Shown here piece by piece: positions 12,819 through 24,230 of a DNA stretch of 64,000 nucleotides. Position numbers and translations under genes: made by a program. Each line of letters begins with the position of its first letter. The first letter of the stretch is position 1. Source of the stretch: Bugula neritina (Eukaryota > Bryozoa > Gymnolaemata > Cheilostomatida > Bugulidae); contig OZ037765.1 of assembly GCA_964035545.1 (NCBI GenBank), forward strand, positions 31,401,504 through 31,465,503, read 5' to 3'. Below the pieces are notes generated by a model, which did no database searches, had not been told where the DNA came from, and saw only the letters and a program-made list of their open reading frames with translations.

Positions 12819-14042
12819 TACAGTAAAGAATGCCCAGCTATCAGCCGGAGCTGCAACGATTGTAAGAAGAAAGGACATTATGCTGGCTCACGATTTTGTA
12901 AAGAAAAATCATTTAAAGAAAATGTGAACACTGTTGAAAACCCCTCTGAAGCACACACAGTATGGAAAGATGATTCCAGCTACTTGTTCACGGTACAACG
13001 AATTAGTACGCAGATACCAAAATGCAATCTATCTATACTGGGTGAGACCGTACAATTTATTATAGACACTGGTGCTTGTACAAATATCATAGATATTGAA
13101 ACATACAACAAGTTAAAGCAAACAGGCCAGATAACTCTTGAAAGTGTAGACCAACACGGTTTACTTGCCTATGGTAGTGTAAAGCAACTAGATATTTTGG
13201 GCAAGTTTTGTGCAGATGTTTATTGTAACAGCAAGCATGCGAAGGCTGAATTTTATGTGTTTAACGGTGTGGCAAAGTGTTTGCTTAGTTTTAAAACTGC
13301 CACCAGTCTTTCTCTGATATCATGTAGTGATAATGTTGTGTGCAGTGTTTTACCTGAGGCACCAAAAGAAGTTATGAACAGTTTTCCAGAAGTTTTTCAA
13401 GGCCTGGGAAAACTTAGGGGGTACACCGCCAAGTTTCACATTGATGAAAATACTCAGCCAGTAGCACAGTCAGTAGGTTCACAGAATGAAGTTAAATTAG
13501 ATAGTTTGGTGGAAAATGACGCTGACCCATTGTCAAGAATGGCAACTAGGTTAGATTATGTGCCATTAATAGATACCGTTGTAGGTGATAGTGTTGTGGA
13601 GTCAGTTGCCAAAGAGTCTTTGCCAATAGCACTTAGTTGGGATGATGTTGTAGCTAAGTCTAAGCAGTGCAATGAAATTCAGCAGTTGGTTAACGCAATA
13701 CAGGATAATGACTTCGGCAGTTGTAGCATAGGCTATAAGGCAGTGTCAGGTGAACTTAGTGAGATGCAAAACGTAGTGCTAAGAAATGATAAAATTGTTG
13801 TGCCAGTGTGTTTCCGCAACCACTTGATCCAATTAGCACATGAAGGTCATCAGGGTATGGTGAAAGCTAAACAGAGATTGGGGTCCAAGGTATGGTGGCC
13901 AGAAATTGATAAGCAAGCTGAATTACATTGTAGGCAATGCATTGATTGTATGTCAGTTGCTAAACCTGACCCACCTCTCCGTAAACCACCAGATAGATAC
14001 GATGATTATGTAGTTCACGCACTGGGCGCGCAAACTGGCTAG
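12819..14042 (+). CDS. Gypsy gag-pol remnant, 3' part
   Basis: Continues the gag frame of 2380-3003 after the nested transposon; 407 codons to TAG at 14040-14042. Visible in order: rest of the zinc-knuckle region (SCNDCKKKGHYAG, residues about 12-27 here); aspartic protease with IDTGACTNIID (about residues 83-93); the entry to reverse transcriptase (VFQGLGKLRGYTAKFHIDE); then directly the end of RNase H (NDADPLSRM); and the integrase zinc-binding module (HEGHQGM, then CRQCIDCM). The reverse transcriptase catalytic motif and the integrase catalytic core are absent. The internal deletions keep the frame. With the nested element left out, the 5' and 3' parts form one frame of about 615 codons. 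Confidence 0.85.
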   Translation, partial: YSKECPAISRSCNDCKKKGHYAGSRFCKEKSFKENVNTVENPSEAHTVWKDDSSYLFTVQRISTQIPKCNLSILGETVQFIIDTGACTNIIDIETYNKLKQTGQITLESVDQHGLLAYGSVKQLDILGKFCADVYCNSKHAKAEFYVFNGVAKCLLSFKTATSLSLISCSDNVVCSVLPEAPKEVMNSFPEVFQGLGKLRGYTAKFHIDENTQPVAQSVGSQNEVKLDSLVENDADPLSRMATRLDYVPLIDTVVGDSVVESVAKESLPIALSWDDVVAKSKQCNEIQQLVNAIQDNDFGSCSIGYKAVSGELSEMQNVVLRNDKIVVPVCFRNHLIQLAHEGHQGMVKAKQRLGSKVWWPEIDKQAELHCRQCIDCMSVAKPDPPLRKPPDRYDDYVVHALGAQTG

Positions 14043-14269
14043 CTAAAATTAAAGTTTAATGAAAAGGCTACCCCTCTAGGTGTTCCCAGATCTTATTTGT
14101 GTGCCTGCATTTATTATTAGTTAGCAGATTTATAAAGTTATTAATACATAGTAGAGCAGAGGCACAGAAGATTTTATGTTATATTTTGTTGCTACATAGT
14201 GTAAACAGTTAAACTATTGTAGTCAGTTTTCCATATACATAGTATCTTTTCTTTGAAATACATAAGGGA

Positions 14270-14493
14270 TGTAATGTTGTAGTAATTAGTGAATCAGAAC
14301 AAGAAACCTGTTTTGTCATCTGTGCTGTTATTTTAACCCTGTTGCAAGAGTCGTGTCAGGTCAGCAACAGGATATATGATTTGCTATGTTTATGTACACT
14401 TATAAAGTTTAATAATAAATCAGTCTAGATCTATGTGACAAACTACAAAGACATTCCCTTGCTGCTCCTATCATATAATACACTAACATTAAA
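14270..14493 (+). repeat. 3' LTR of the Gypsy element
   Basis: 224-bp copy of 2070-2293, preceded by a short purine tract (AAGGGA). It is followed by the CACAT target duplication and the remainder of DHPS-b exon 3. Confidence 0.85.
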
Positions 14494-14711
14494 CACATGA
14501 CACTAGATTGCTAGTCAAACCCAGAAATATTGTACAGTTGGACAACCTCCTGTTAGTGTGACTGTTGAAATCTGTAATATTTTCAACTGGAACCTCTAGC
14601 TTTTTATTAATCTAGAAAATTTAATATATAACAACAATTATATGCAGCAAAACTACCCATAAGATTATTTATAAAACAGAGTTTTGTGATGTGTAACTTT
14701 ATATCTGTATA

Positions 14712-14925
14712 GGTGAGAGTGGTTTGTGTTCTGGTAGGAGTGGCCTGTGTACTGATGGGAATGGCCTGTGAACTGGTAGGAGTGGCCTGTGTACTGATGG
14801 AAATGGCCTGTGAACTGGTAGGAGTGGCCTGTGTACTGATGGGAATGGCCTGTGAACTGGTAGGAGTGGCTTGTGTACTGGTGGGAGTGGTTTGTGTACT
14901 GGTGGGAGTAGCCTGTGTGGTGGTC
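14712..14925 (+). repeat. 21-bp minisatellite in DHPS-b intron 2
   Basis: About ten tandem copies of a 21-bp unit close to GTAGGAGTGGCCTGTGTACT plus G, alternating with an ATGGGAATGGCC variant. The intact DHPS gene has only about three units at the same intron position (29172-29232), so the array changed in length after the duplication. Confidence 0.85.
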
Positions 14926-15619
14926 ATGGGAGTTGCCTCTGCACTAGAAGACACCTTTTACACCCCTACAGACCCACTATATTAATGTTACCACACCTAC
15001 CATGCGTATTATTTCTTGAACTGCAAGACCAAACTTGGTTGCTGAGAATCCACTGGAAGCATAAGACGATAGCAAGGCATGGTGATCAATACCATTGTTA
15101 AAATCATAGCCTTTGACAACCTAAAACATTCAATAGATAAAATATGTTCTTTGAAGTTCTGAATGACCTCACCTGATTTAAGATTAAAAGAAAGTTCACA
15201 AGGAAACAAATTGTTCTACGAACATCAATTTTTGCCAAATAAAATATTTTTTCTTAGATTTTCTTTCGCAAAAATAAACTATTCTAATGTCTAATATTGT
15301 TATATTAGGCAACCAGTATAAGCATTTCATTTATTTAGGTCATTCACTATTTTTAGTTTGAACAAGTCGAAATTTAAGTTTCTTCAGCACAGTGTTATAT
15401 AGACTTTTAAATATTAAGATTTTTGAACTTGAGTTTGAATTTTGACTTCTGAAAATGCTTTAATACAAATTCATATTTTTCATGCTACCATCTTTACTGA
15501 AACTACAAAGGTGAATCATACTTTACCGTAGCATTAGTACTATCAAAGTCACCTTTAGCAAGTACAGCTTCTGCAGCAATAGATGGCACATCAGCGCTAG
15601 CTTTGGGAGTTGAAGCCAT

Positions 15620-16539
15620 TACCTCTTGTTAGTTATGAAATATCCTGTAACAAAGTAGCATTTAATAAAAAAAACTATAACTAGCAGTTGGAGTTGTTTG
15701 CTCACTACAAGCAAAGTGCTCAATGATCCACACCTTTTTATGCATTTTGAAACACTTTTTATTTCTGTATTTTACACTAAAGATGTCAACAGAATGTAGA
15801 TGCCTTTAGCTCTTAAGTTTTATATTTTATTCTATAGTCTTTATCTAAAATATAATAATTTAATATAAATTTCAATTCCTTTCACTACTAATTACCACAT
15901 GCATACAACATATCAATGTTTTATTTAAATCTCTAAATAATATTGTTACAGTATATATATATAATTTTTCCTTGTTAGTTTAAAATTTTTATGTTGTCAT
16001 TTTTTGTGTTATGAACTTGGTGTATCTTACTTCACAATGAGCTTCCCAGTGTAATTTATCTGTCTTTAGCATTGAAATTAAAATATTTGAAATTGAAATA
16101 TTTTTAAATCCATTTATTTTGCATTCGATTCTCCTCTGTTATATAGACTGAAGGTCTAGTTATTCTTTTAAGAATTGCTTATATGGAAATCCAATTCTAA
16201 CAAATTATGTATTGCTGTTGACTAGGTCTTGAATTATAACACTGAGCAAAAAATGTTAAATTAAATGAAATGAATTTAACAGTAGGCAAGCAGCTTGAAT
16301 ATGTTGTTACTGCTAAGTGGTCAGTTCTTGAAGTATTATTGCAGATGATAAATAAAGTAGTAAACAAAAAATACTTCTAGTTTATTTATTATAAATGAAG
16401 TTACTATAAATTGATAGATTGTTTAGTTATTGTAATCTTGTTTAAACTCTAAAAAATATCACTTAGCAGTTATGAACTATTTTAGTTGTTTACTAAAAAC
16501 ACAGATTATGTATTTTAGGTATCAACACACATATTGGTT
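15620..16539. other. Intergenic, upstream of DHPS-b
   Basis: AT-rich DNA between the first exon of the duplicated DHPS and the L37-like fragment. No gene or repeat boundary is recognised. The DHPS-b promoter would lie in its left part, but I cannot point to an element. Confidence 0.4.
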
Positions 16540-16645
16540 ATGGGACAAGCAGGAGTAATCAACTTTGGTAAAAGGAAGAATAATATCCACGCTATTAGCA
16601 GAAGGTGTGGGAAAACTTCCTTCACATACAAAAAAATCTATAGGA
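16540..16645 (+). pseudogene. Ribosomal protein L37-like fragment
   Basis: From an ATG at 16540 the translation shows GVINFGKRKNNIHAIS, then RRCGKTSF and a YKK-containing tail, resembling the N-terminal 30 residues of eukaryotic ribosomal protein eL37 (FGKR.N..H.LCRRCG). The first zinc-ligand cysteine of the family is replaced by serine, and after about residue 35 similarity is lost. No other eL37 exon is near. It is best read as a decayed, truncated gene copy in the 3' flank of GLYCTK. The call rests on a short match. Confidence 0.55.
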
Positions 16646-16735
16646 AGCAACTAACGATAAAATGTGTGTTATCAATACAATAAATTATATATTTAGTAAT
16701 ACATTTTATAATTTCTTCTAACTCTCTAATTAATA

Positions 16736-16741
16736 TTTATT
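16736..16741 (-). promoter_or_regulatory. Polyadenylation signal of GLYCTK
   Basis: AATAAA on the minus strand, 53 bp beyond the GLYCTK stop codon. Hexamer and spacing fit a 3' end signal; the cleavage site is unknown. Confidence 0.6.
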
Positions 16742-16793
16742 GCTTTGGACGGATTAAACACACAAGATCTGTGATTCGTTCACCAACATCTAT

Positions 16794-19700
16794 TCACCAA
16801 GATCTATTTCGTATTAGCAATATCTGTAAGTTTTGAATATCAGTGCCTGTTGGGCCGGTGGTCACATGGTAACGTCCACTATCTAGATGTTTGTAAAAAT
16901 TGAATGAGTCATTATTATCCAGATAATCTTGAGCTGTCTTCCCATTCACGATACACTCAGCTTGTTCATGGTTAGCTAGTGCTCCGGCTACGTTAGTTCC
17001 ACCATCTGTACCGTCAGAGTCTATACTCAGTAGTTGAACTTCACATGCCTGTCAAAACCATCTTTTAAATTACAGTATCGCTACAATAATCTAACAAGCT
17101 TGCTATATGCTGGGAATATCACGAAATTTTCAACTAACTTCCAACCAAGTAATAGTAGTTTAAACTGAGACCAAAAGTGTACAGTATTCTTTTTTTCTGT
17201 TGATAAAAGACCTGATAGACTTTTGGACCGCTGCTCAGATCATGTATCAAAACTCGATCAATAGTTTCAATGTTACATAAATTCTGTGTAAAAAGGCTCA
17301 AGTCACGTGACAGCAATTATTCATCAGATTGTTTCAAATACACTTGGCAGTAGAATTTAAGTTGCCACTGAAAAGAAAACTCCCTAAGAGTATTGAGCAC
17401 CTGCAAGGCCTCGTGCTGGCTGTGTCGCTGCTTCAAGTAGATTGCCGTAGCCAATGCGGTCTCCTGACAAGGACCTCCCTTGCCTGACCCTCTCAGGTGT
17501 ACCGTCACTTCCGAGTTGAAAATAAGACAAACCGGTTTCTTGGCACTTTTTGCATCTTCAGATATTCTTGCTATTTCTTTCAGTTCGTTCTTAGTCATAC
17601 CCACTATTAATAACATGACAGACAAGCAGGGTTACTTGTAGCCAACTATTTTACCACATGTATTATATGTGGTAAAAGTGGACTCACTAATTAGTAATGA
17701 ATATAACAAAGAATAAGTACCTGCCTTTACTAATTAGTAATGAATATATTAATATAATATGAATGCATAATGTAATGGAGCATTTGCCAACTTACTTTTA
17801 ATGCACTCGAGCTCAACACTGACAATGTCGCTCTCTGTGTGGGAGTTGTTGCGCCTTGTTAGCAAGGAGGTCACGTACTGAGATATACACGCCAACAATA
17901 ACCCATTTTCAGTTGTGTTGGTATTCGATGCACTCTGAATAACATTCTTAGCCGGTATTCCTACAAATGAAGTTTAAATGCTCAGCCACCTATAATAAGA
18001 GTTGGAGTCACAATAATTCTATGTAAAAACATGAAAATTGATTTTAATACTAATAGCTGCTTAAAGACTTTATAGTTGGCGTTGTATAAAACTGATAAAT
18101 GTGCAGCCAAAAAAATGTCTATTTTATGAAAAATATCTTAGTTATAGCTTATACCACGGAGGTGTAGACAATATTATTGCAGCCTCACAAATATATCATC
18201 AATTATAAATAAATTGACATCATCCTTACTTGTGATGCTTATTAGTCGTTCTCATTAGCATTGCATAGAATGAGACATGGTAACGATTCATCTAGTAGAA
18301 TATTGTATGTTTCCGAGTCAAGCAAAGTTTATTATTTCACAAGAACTTGAGTTTTCTAGCAGTGTACATTTATAACTGATTTTGATGCACAACATAGTGT
18401 ACTGAGAAGCAACCCAAACACACTGACACAAGGATATCTAAGCATAGCCTGCATATCGCCTTATCTCACCCAACTCATTGCACTCCTGGAGTATTCCCCT
18501 TACAGCTATTTCTTCAGTTCCTGCTACAATGTTGATGGTATTGGAAGTGTCCCGCCGTCTGTTTGGGCCACTGGAGATGGTGTTGGGACTGTCTTCATAC
18601 AACTTTCGGGATTTAGCTTCTTGAGCATCTTTTGCTAGCAGATCAATAACTGCCTTTGGAGCCTACAATAATGTATTGAATATAGCATGTGCTATAATAT
18701 TGTATTGCATATAGCATGTGCTATAATATTGTATTGCATATAGCATGTGCTATAATATTGTATTGAATATAGCATGTGTTATAATAATGTATGGAATATA
18801 GCATGCGCTATAATAATGCATTGAATATAGCATGTGCTATAATATTGTATTGCATATAGCATGTGCTATAATATTGTATTGAATATAGCATGTGCTATAA
18901 TATTGTATTGAATACAGCATGTGCTACAATAATGTATTTAATATAACATGTGGTATAATAATGTATGGAATATAGCATGCGCTATAATAATGCATTGAAT
19001 ATAGCATGTGCTATAATATTGTATTGCATATAGCATGTGCTATAATATTGTATTGCATATAGCATGTGCTATAATATTGTATTGAATATAGCATGTGTTA
19101 TAATAATGTATGGAATATAGCATGCGCTATAATAATGCATTGAATATAGCATGTGCTATAATATTGCATTGAATATAGCGTGTACTATAATATTGTATTG
19201 AATACAGCATGTGCTACAATAATGTATTTAATATAACATGTGGTATAAAAATGTATTGAATATAGCATGTGCTATAATATTGTATTGAATATAGCATGTG
19301 CTATAATATTGTATTGAATATAGCATGTGCTATAATAATGTATTGAATATAGCATGTGGTATAATATTGTATTGAATATAGCATGTGCTATAATAATGTG
19401 TTGAATATAACATATGCTATAATAATGTATTGAGTATAGCATGTGCTATAATGATGTATTGAATATAGCATGCGCTATAATGAAACAGTCCTTAGATATT
19501 ACAGGAGAGCATAACTCCTAAATAGAATGACTAATATAGTGCATATTTGTATGATGTCAGCAACAAAATATACAGGTGACTTTCCCAAAGTTATAGTAAA
19601 TGATTACAGATAAGGAGAATATTATCAAACGGACGTGGTGTGTCATTAACCACAGCTTCAGTGATCATAAAGCTGACACACCTTGCAGGCATTACTCTAT

Positions 19701-22700
19701 TCATTTAGACTTTACTGTTGTAACGTAATATTCATCTCCGCCACAAATTATACTACAGAGCATGTAGAAGGCAGTTCTATCAATGTGTACTTTTAGGAAG
19801 GGTGGCGGCATAGCCTCACCTTATCTACAAGGTGGTATTTCCGCAGAATCTCCAAGGCTTGCTGAGGAGTTGAACTGTCAGTAGAGGTTAGACCACCAGA
19901 GACCTGGGCGGAGAGGGCGTGAGGCAAGTCACTCAGTATGACAGAGATTACCTGGAGAGGATTGAACACTTTAGCCAGATGATCAATTCATATACTAATA
20001 CATAACAGCAGTTAACTAGTCACACTGCATGATCAGATTTAGAGACAGTGCATAAATTAATTGAATAGACAACTCCACAACTCGACAAATTAGAGCTTCG
20101 ACACAAGAATTTTTTACCTCTAAACCTCTACCAAATATGTTATTCAAAAGTTTCATCATGTCCCTCATCTCCTATTATCTACCTATTATTTTTACATGTA
20201 TTTATGCAAGTGAGAAAAATGCTATTGGAAAGATTTTCAAAAACTGCTCTAAACTTGGTATTGAGTATCATGACATAGATTTGCGTATTCAGAAACTAAC
20301 TGAAGCATTATTAACATATTAAATGGAGATTAATAAAAACGAAATCAATTTTTATGTTATAGTAAAAGATGACAGTTGGAAGGAAACAATACTTTATTAT
20401 CATAAACTAATACTCAATAATAGTAACAGTTAACAAGTCACGCATCAAACCGAGAGAAATTAAGAATTTCCAAGGTAAATTATATAAATTAATTGAACAG
20501 ACAACTCCACAACTGAGTAAATTATCTGACAATAATGTGATCTACCTTAGCGGGGGCAGCCATTTCTGAGAGTCCTCCACCTTTAATTAGACTGAGATTC
20601 TTATGTACAAGATCCTGTTCGAGTTTGGCTACTCCGTAGGATTTCATCAGCTGCACAACACTCATCTTATCCTCCAGTGTGAGTGGAGGTTTAGGAAGGG
20701 CCACTAGTGTTGACCCCCCACCTGTTAATAGTGTCAACAACATAGACTCTAGTCTTATTGTAATAGTTTATGCTACAAAAACGAAGACACATGTAAGATA
20801 TAACCGGTCTTTTAAAAGTAGGTCTGTATACCACCACACAGTAGCAACTTTATACTAAGAGTCTGTTGTAAAGTAGCTGCAACTCAACCCAAACAAGATA
20901 CAACAACTCCAAACCTGCAACTTTGGCAGATAATTTAACACAAAAGTTTGTTTGAATTCCATAAGTTCACACAATACATGAAGTGGACAACTCCGTTGTC
21001 ACTATAAGATGAGTCAAGGGCAGACAAACCTGATATCAGTGTAATGAGTATGTCTCCTGTCTTTAGACTGGCAGCGATGCCGGAGATATACTCCGCTGCC
21101 GAACATGAACTCTTATGAACTGTGTGGCTATTTCCTTGGTCTAGGAACTCAAACTTCTTCCTTGGAACTAAGTCTCTGCCATACAGAACAGTGCAGGGGT
21201 ACATTAGAAATCTTTACACAAACTAATATAATGGGTAGAACTAGGAGATTAGCTGCACAACTGAAATATTAAGTCACCCTTGGTTGTCACAGGTAGCTGA
21301 TTACAGATCCTGGTTTGGTCCAGGGCACAGAACTTGCGTACAGACCACAACACAGAATACAATATAAATAATTATTATATTTATTTAATGTGACTTGCTA
21401 GTGAAAAACTACAAAAAATTGTAAAAGAATAAGCAAAAAGAAAAAATATATTATGCTATGGTATTACATTCAATTACTATTATAGTCACAACACATGATG
21501 TCTGGTATTACAATGCTGAAAATCTGGCCTTGTAAATCGCTAGCTTTTAAAACAAAACAGGACTAGGCAGCCTTGTAGGACCTTATTCAAAGCACCTACA
21601 ACTTACACTTCGGATTATTCAGAGACCAAGCTAACAAAGACACATATATAGACTGGTAGGGGCATCACAAACCTACCCCTTCCCACTATCTATCAACGCC
21701 TGTACAGAGCCATGAGGAACCACAGCCACACCTTGAACTATCTCTTCACCCAGTAAGTCTTCAAGTTGTCTACACATTCCTGTGACAGCCTTGCCAACTG
21801 CCAGCACATGCACGTTACGGTCTATGTTGTACTCACATTTTAGTGTCTAGAAACCAGCCAATAATAGTGCCCGTTACATTTTAACTATCTAGACAGGTGT
21901 TACTTTGGTTAGGCAAAATAGATACTCTATTATAATAGAAACTAGTAAAGCAGATAGTAATGTACAGAAATAGTGAGTATAGTTGAATATGCTAGTTATT
22001 AGAAATGTGTTTTACCAATAGTTGTTAGCAGGTGGTTCTGTGAACCTCTGTAAATGAGATTACAAATGTTAGGTACTCCAAAAATAAGGCTTGAGCTGTA
22101 TGAATATTTTTAATATAAAAATACCAGATTCTTGAAAGTAATTTGCCTCACATGTGTGACATTGATTATAATATTTGCAGGCTGCTTTTTACTATTAAGA
22201 AATTATCTGAAATTTACACTCTGCTAATGCAGTGGATCATTGATGTAAATAAATTAAATGGTGGAGCTAAAATAGACAGCCAAACATCAAAGGACAAAGA
22301 TATTAAGAGAAGTAAAACAATGATACAATTTTTGACATTCAACATTACAAAGATTAATCTTAACCACATAGAAAAAAATTAAAGCTCTGAAAATTAAGGA
22401 CAATACTCAAAAGTTGCTTTATAAAAAAGAGCTTCAGTTCATGCATAGCTTCTTGCATGCTATAAGATAATATGACAAATAAACAGTATATGTAAAAAGC
22501 TAGCAGCTAGGGAATACCAGATGCAATAGGAAATCATGTGCAACAGCAGAAAAAAAGACAAAGTAACAAGGTAGATTTTACCTTCTCTATACCATTATCG
22601 GAATAGGGCTGAAACTGCAAAAGGAAATTTAAAACCTATTACAGTGTTATAAATACTTTAGTGGCTCTTATAACATAACATAGAGATGAGTGTAAGTAAA

Positions 22701-24230
22701 TATTGAGCAAAGAAGGGGAATAATAGAGTTTGGTTATTAATGCAAGAAAGCCTCATAGCTCTAGCATGACTAAAAGATGAAGGTTGGCTAAAGGTTTAAA
22801 TTAAATATTAGTGTATATTTTGGAAGTCGTCTCATCCTTTTAATGTGATGTCATTAATAAATGTAAGTTTATAATTTTATACAGAATCACATTTTAAAAC
22901 ATGATATATTAGCACATCCCTTTGTGTAGTTGAATAAAAGTTGAAAAAACATTGAAAAAGACAAATTCTCTACAATTTAAAAACAGCCAAAATTGACAAA
23001 TTATTATATATTTGAAAAGAAATCATAATGATGTAAAAAAAATATTAGTGAGCCTTTCAAGTTACTAAAGTCTATTTTTTAAGTACTTGGTTTCTTTACT
23101 CACAACTAGCAAACAATTTGTTATGATATTAAAAAAGAACTCTCCTATGATATGAGTTCTTCCAAGCACATTGTATTTCTTCTGAGTTACGACTAGCAAT
23201 AGTATTGAAAATATCCAAAAAATTGAATAAAGTAACAGCCTGAAGAGAACAGGTGTAAAGCTTTTGCATAAGCTATAAGCATTACTCACCATTTTTAAAC
23301 TCAGATCACTAGTGTACAACTGAAATTTCAACAGATATGCTATGAATGATAGATATTTAGATAACATGAAATAATCTATAGAGAAAAAAATCTATACACT
23401 ATTTTTTAAGATCACAGTCACTGTCTTTCTACACATTAAAGCTGCTGCATTAGCTACGAAGTCAATCAGGATGTGGTTGAGTAATGAAGGCCAATGAGTG
23501 ATTAGTTTCGTAGTGAATTCAATGCATGGAAAGATAGTGACTAATTCATGGTTGAAAAATTAGGAGCTGACTACAAATAATTGAAATAAAAACATTCAGG
23601 CAAAAAATAATATATATAAATATGATGGCATTTTATTATCTAAATGACAATCTGCAACTAAAAACAGAATATTTTTATTGAGAGTATTTATGTACTCAGC
23701 AAGTAGGTAGTTTCATATCTATTGAAAATGATCATTTGTTAACTTCACTCTAGCCAAAGTTGAACTGACAAAACAACTGTTGCAATTTCAATATTAAAAC
23801 TGTCAAAGTCAGTTTAATAAGTTAATAACAAGGCATGGGCTACAACTCTAATCTTAAATACTAATAGTGTGACACACATCATACCTTCAGAACTTTATTC
23901 TTTTCATCAAAGCTAAATGTCTTATCTATCATAATCTTTGCACTGACTTGGTTGATGCCAGCAGAAAATAGCTTCATCGAAATTTCTGGTAAATTGTCAT
24001 AGTCAACTAGAAGAGATCCAACAAATATAAAATAACATTTTTACAGACTATTATTGAAAGCAAAAGGGAATATAGAATTATAAAATATAAATGCGACACA
24101 AACTTTTCGGTTTCACTGTAGGGTGCTTGGGAAGTGGTAATGAAGAAAAACCAATCATTAAAGTACAGGTAACTGCTTTATGCTGAGAAAGAAGCAGATG
24201 GGAGTGCGCTTTTCTGAGTGCTCCTAGCAT
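16794..24230 (-). CDS. GLYCTK: Glycerate kinase (GLYCTK)
   Basis: ATP-dependent glycerate kinase of the MOFRL family, acting in serine and fructose catabolism; animal forms are mitochondrial or cytosolic. Eleven exons with consistent phases: 24104-24230, 23885-24006, 22582-22614, 21677-21846, 21030-21175, 20546-20721, 19820-19951, 18470-18662, 17796-17960, 17344-17603, 16794-17048. They give 592 residues (human 523). The ATG at 24228-24230 opens a basic, Asp/Glu-free leader (MLGALRKAHSHLLLSQHK) that looks like a mitochondrial presequence. Family motifs: HVLAVGKAVTGM, the glycine-rich LITLISGGGS across exons 5/6, LIKGGGLSEMAAPAK, VISVILSDL, the C-terminal LRGSGKGG and SDGTDGGTNVAGAL, ending HVTTGPTGTDIQNLQILLI. 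All splice sites are GT-AG; exon 3 is only 33 bp. The gene is intact and lies between the two DHPS copies in the same orientation, with introns holding a 29-bp minisatellite and a LINE fragment. Confidence 0.93.
18668..19482. repeat. 29-bp minisatellite in a GLYCTK intron
   Basis: About 28 tandem units of TATAGCATGTGCTATAATA plus TTGTATTGAA. Each contains the near-palindrome TATAGCATGTGCTATA. Sub-families (GCATGCGC, GCATGTGT, TACAGC variants) recur in blocks of several units, suggesting higher-order duplication. The array fills most of the intron between the exons at 18470-18662 and 19820-19951. Confidence 0.9.
20090..20440 (+). mobile_element. LINE reverse-transcriptase tail fragment
   Basis: An open frame at 20137-20322 (LFKSFIMSLISYYLPIIF, then SEKNAIGKIFKNCSKLGI) resembles the C-terminal end of non-LTR retrotransposon polymerases, where a conserved L..S.I.S..SYYLPI segment is followed by short helices. 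It is inserted in an intron of GLYCTK, opposite to the gene, and bounded by imperfect direct repeats of about 100 bp (20,010-20,100 and 20,420-20,525; shared AGACAACTCCACAACT). The catalytic part is missing. The family call rests on one short stretch. Confidence 0.5.

Noticed and set aside
14713-14985. 90-codon frame with MACELVGVACVL repeats, and the Thr/Ser/Gln-rich frame opposite
   Set aside because: Both are readings of the 21-bp intronic minisatellite.
22143-22382. 79-codon frame in a GLYCTK intron
   Set aside because: Possibly a retroelement remnant, but I could not match it to any polymerase motif.
23412-23545. Short inverted repeat (GTCACTGTCTTTC and GAAAGATAGTGAC)
   Set aside because: Match too short and diverged to call an element.
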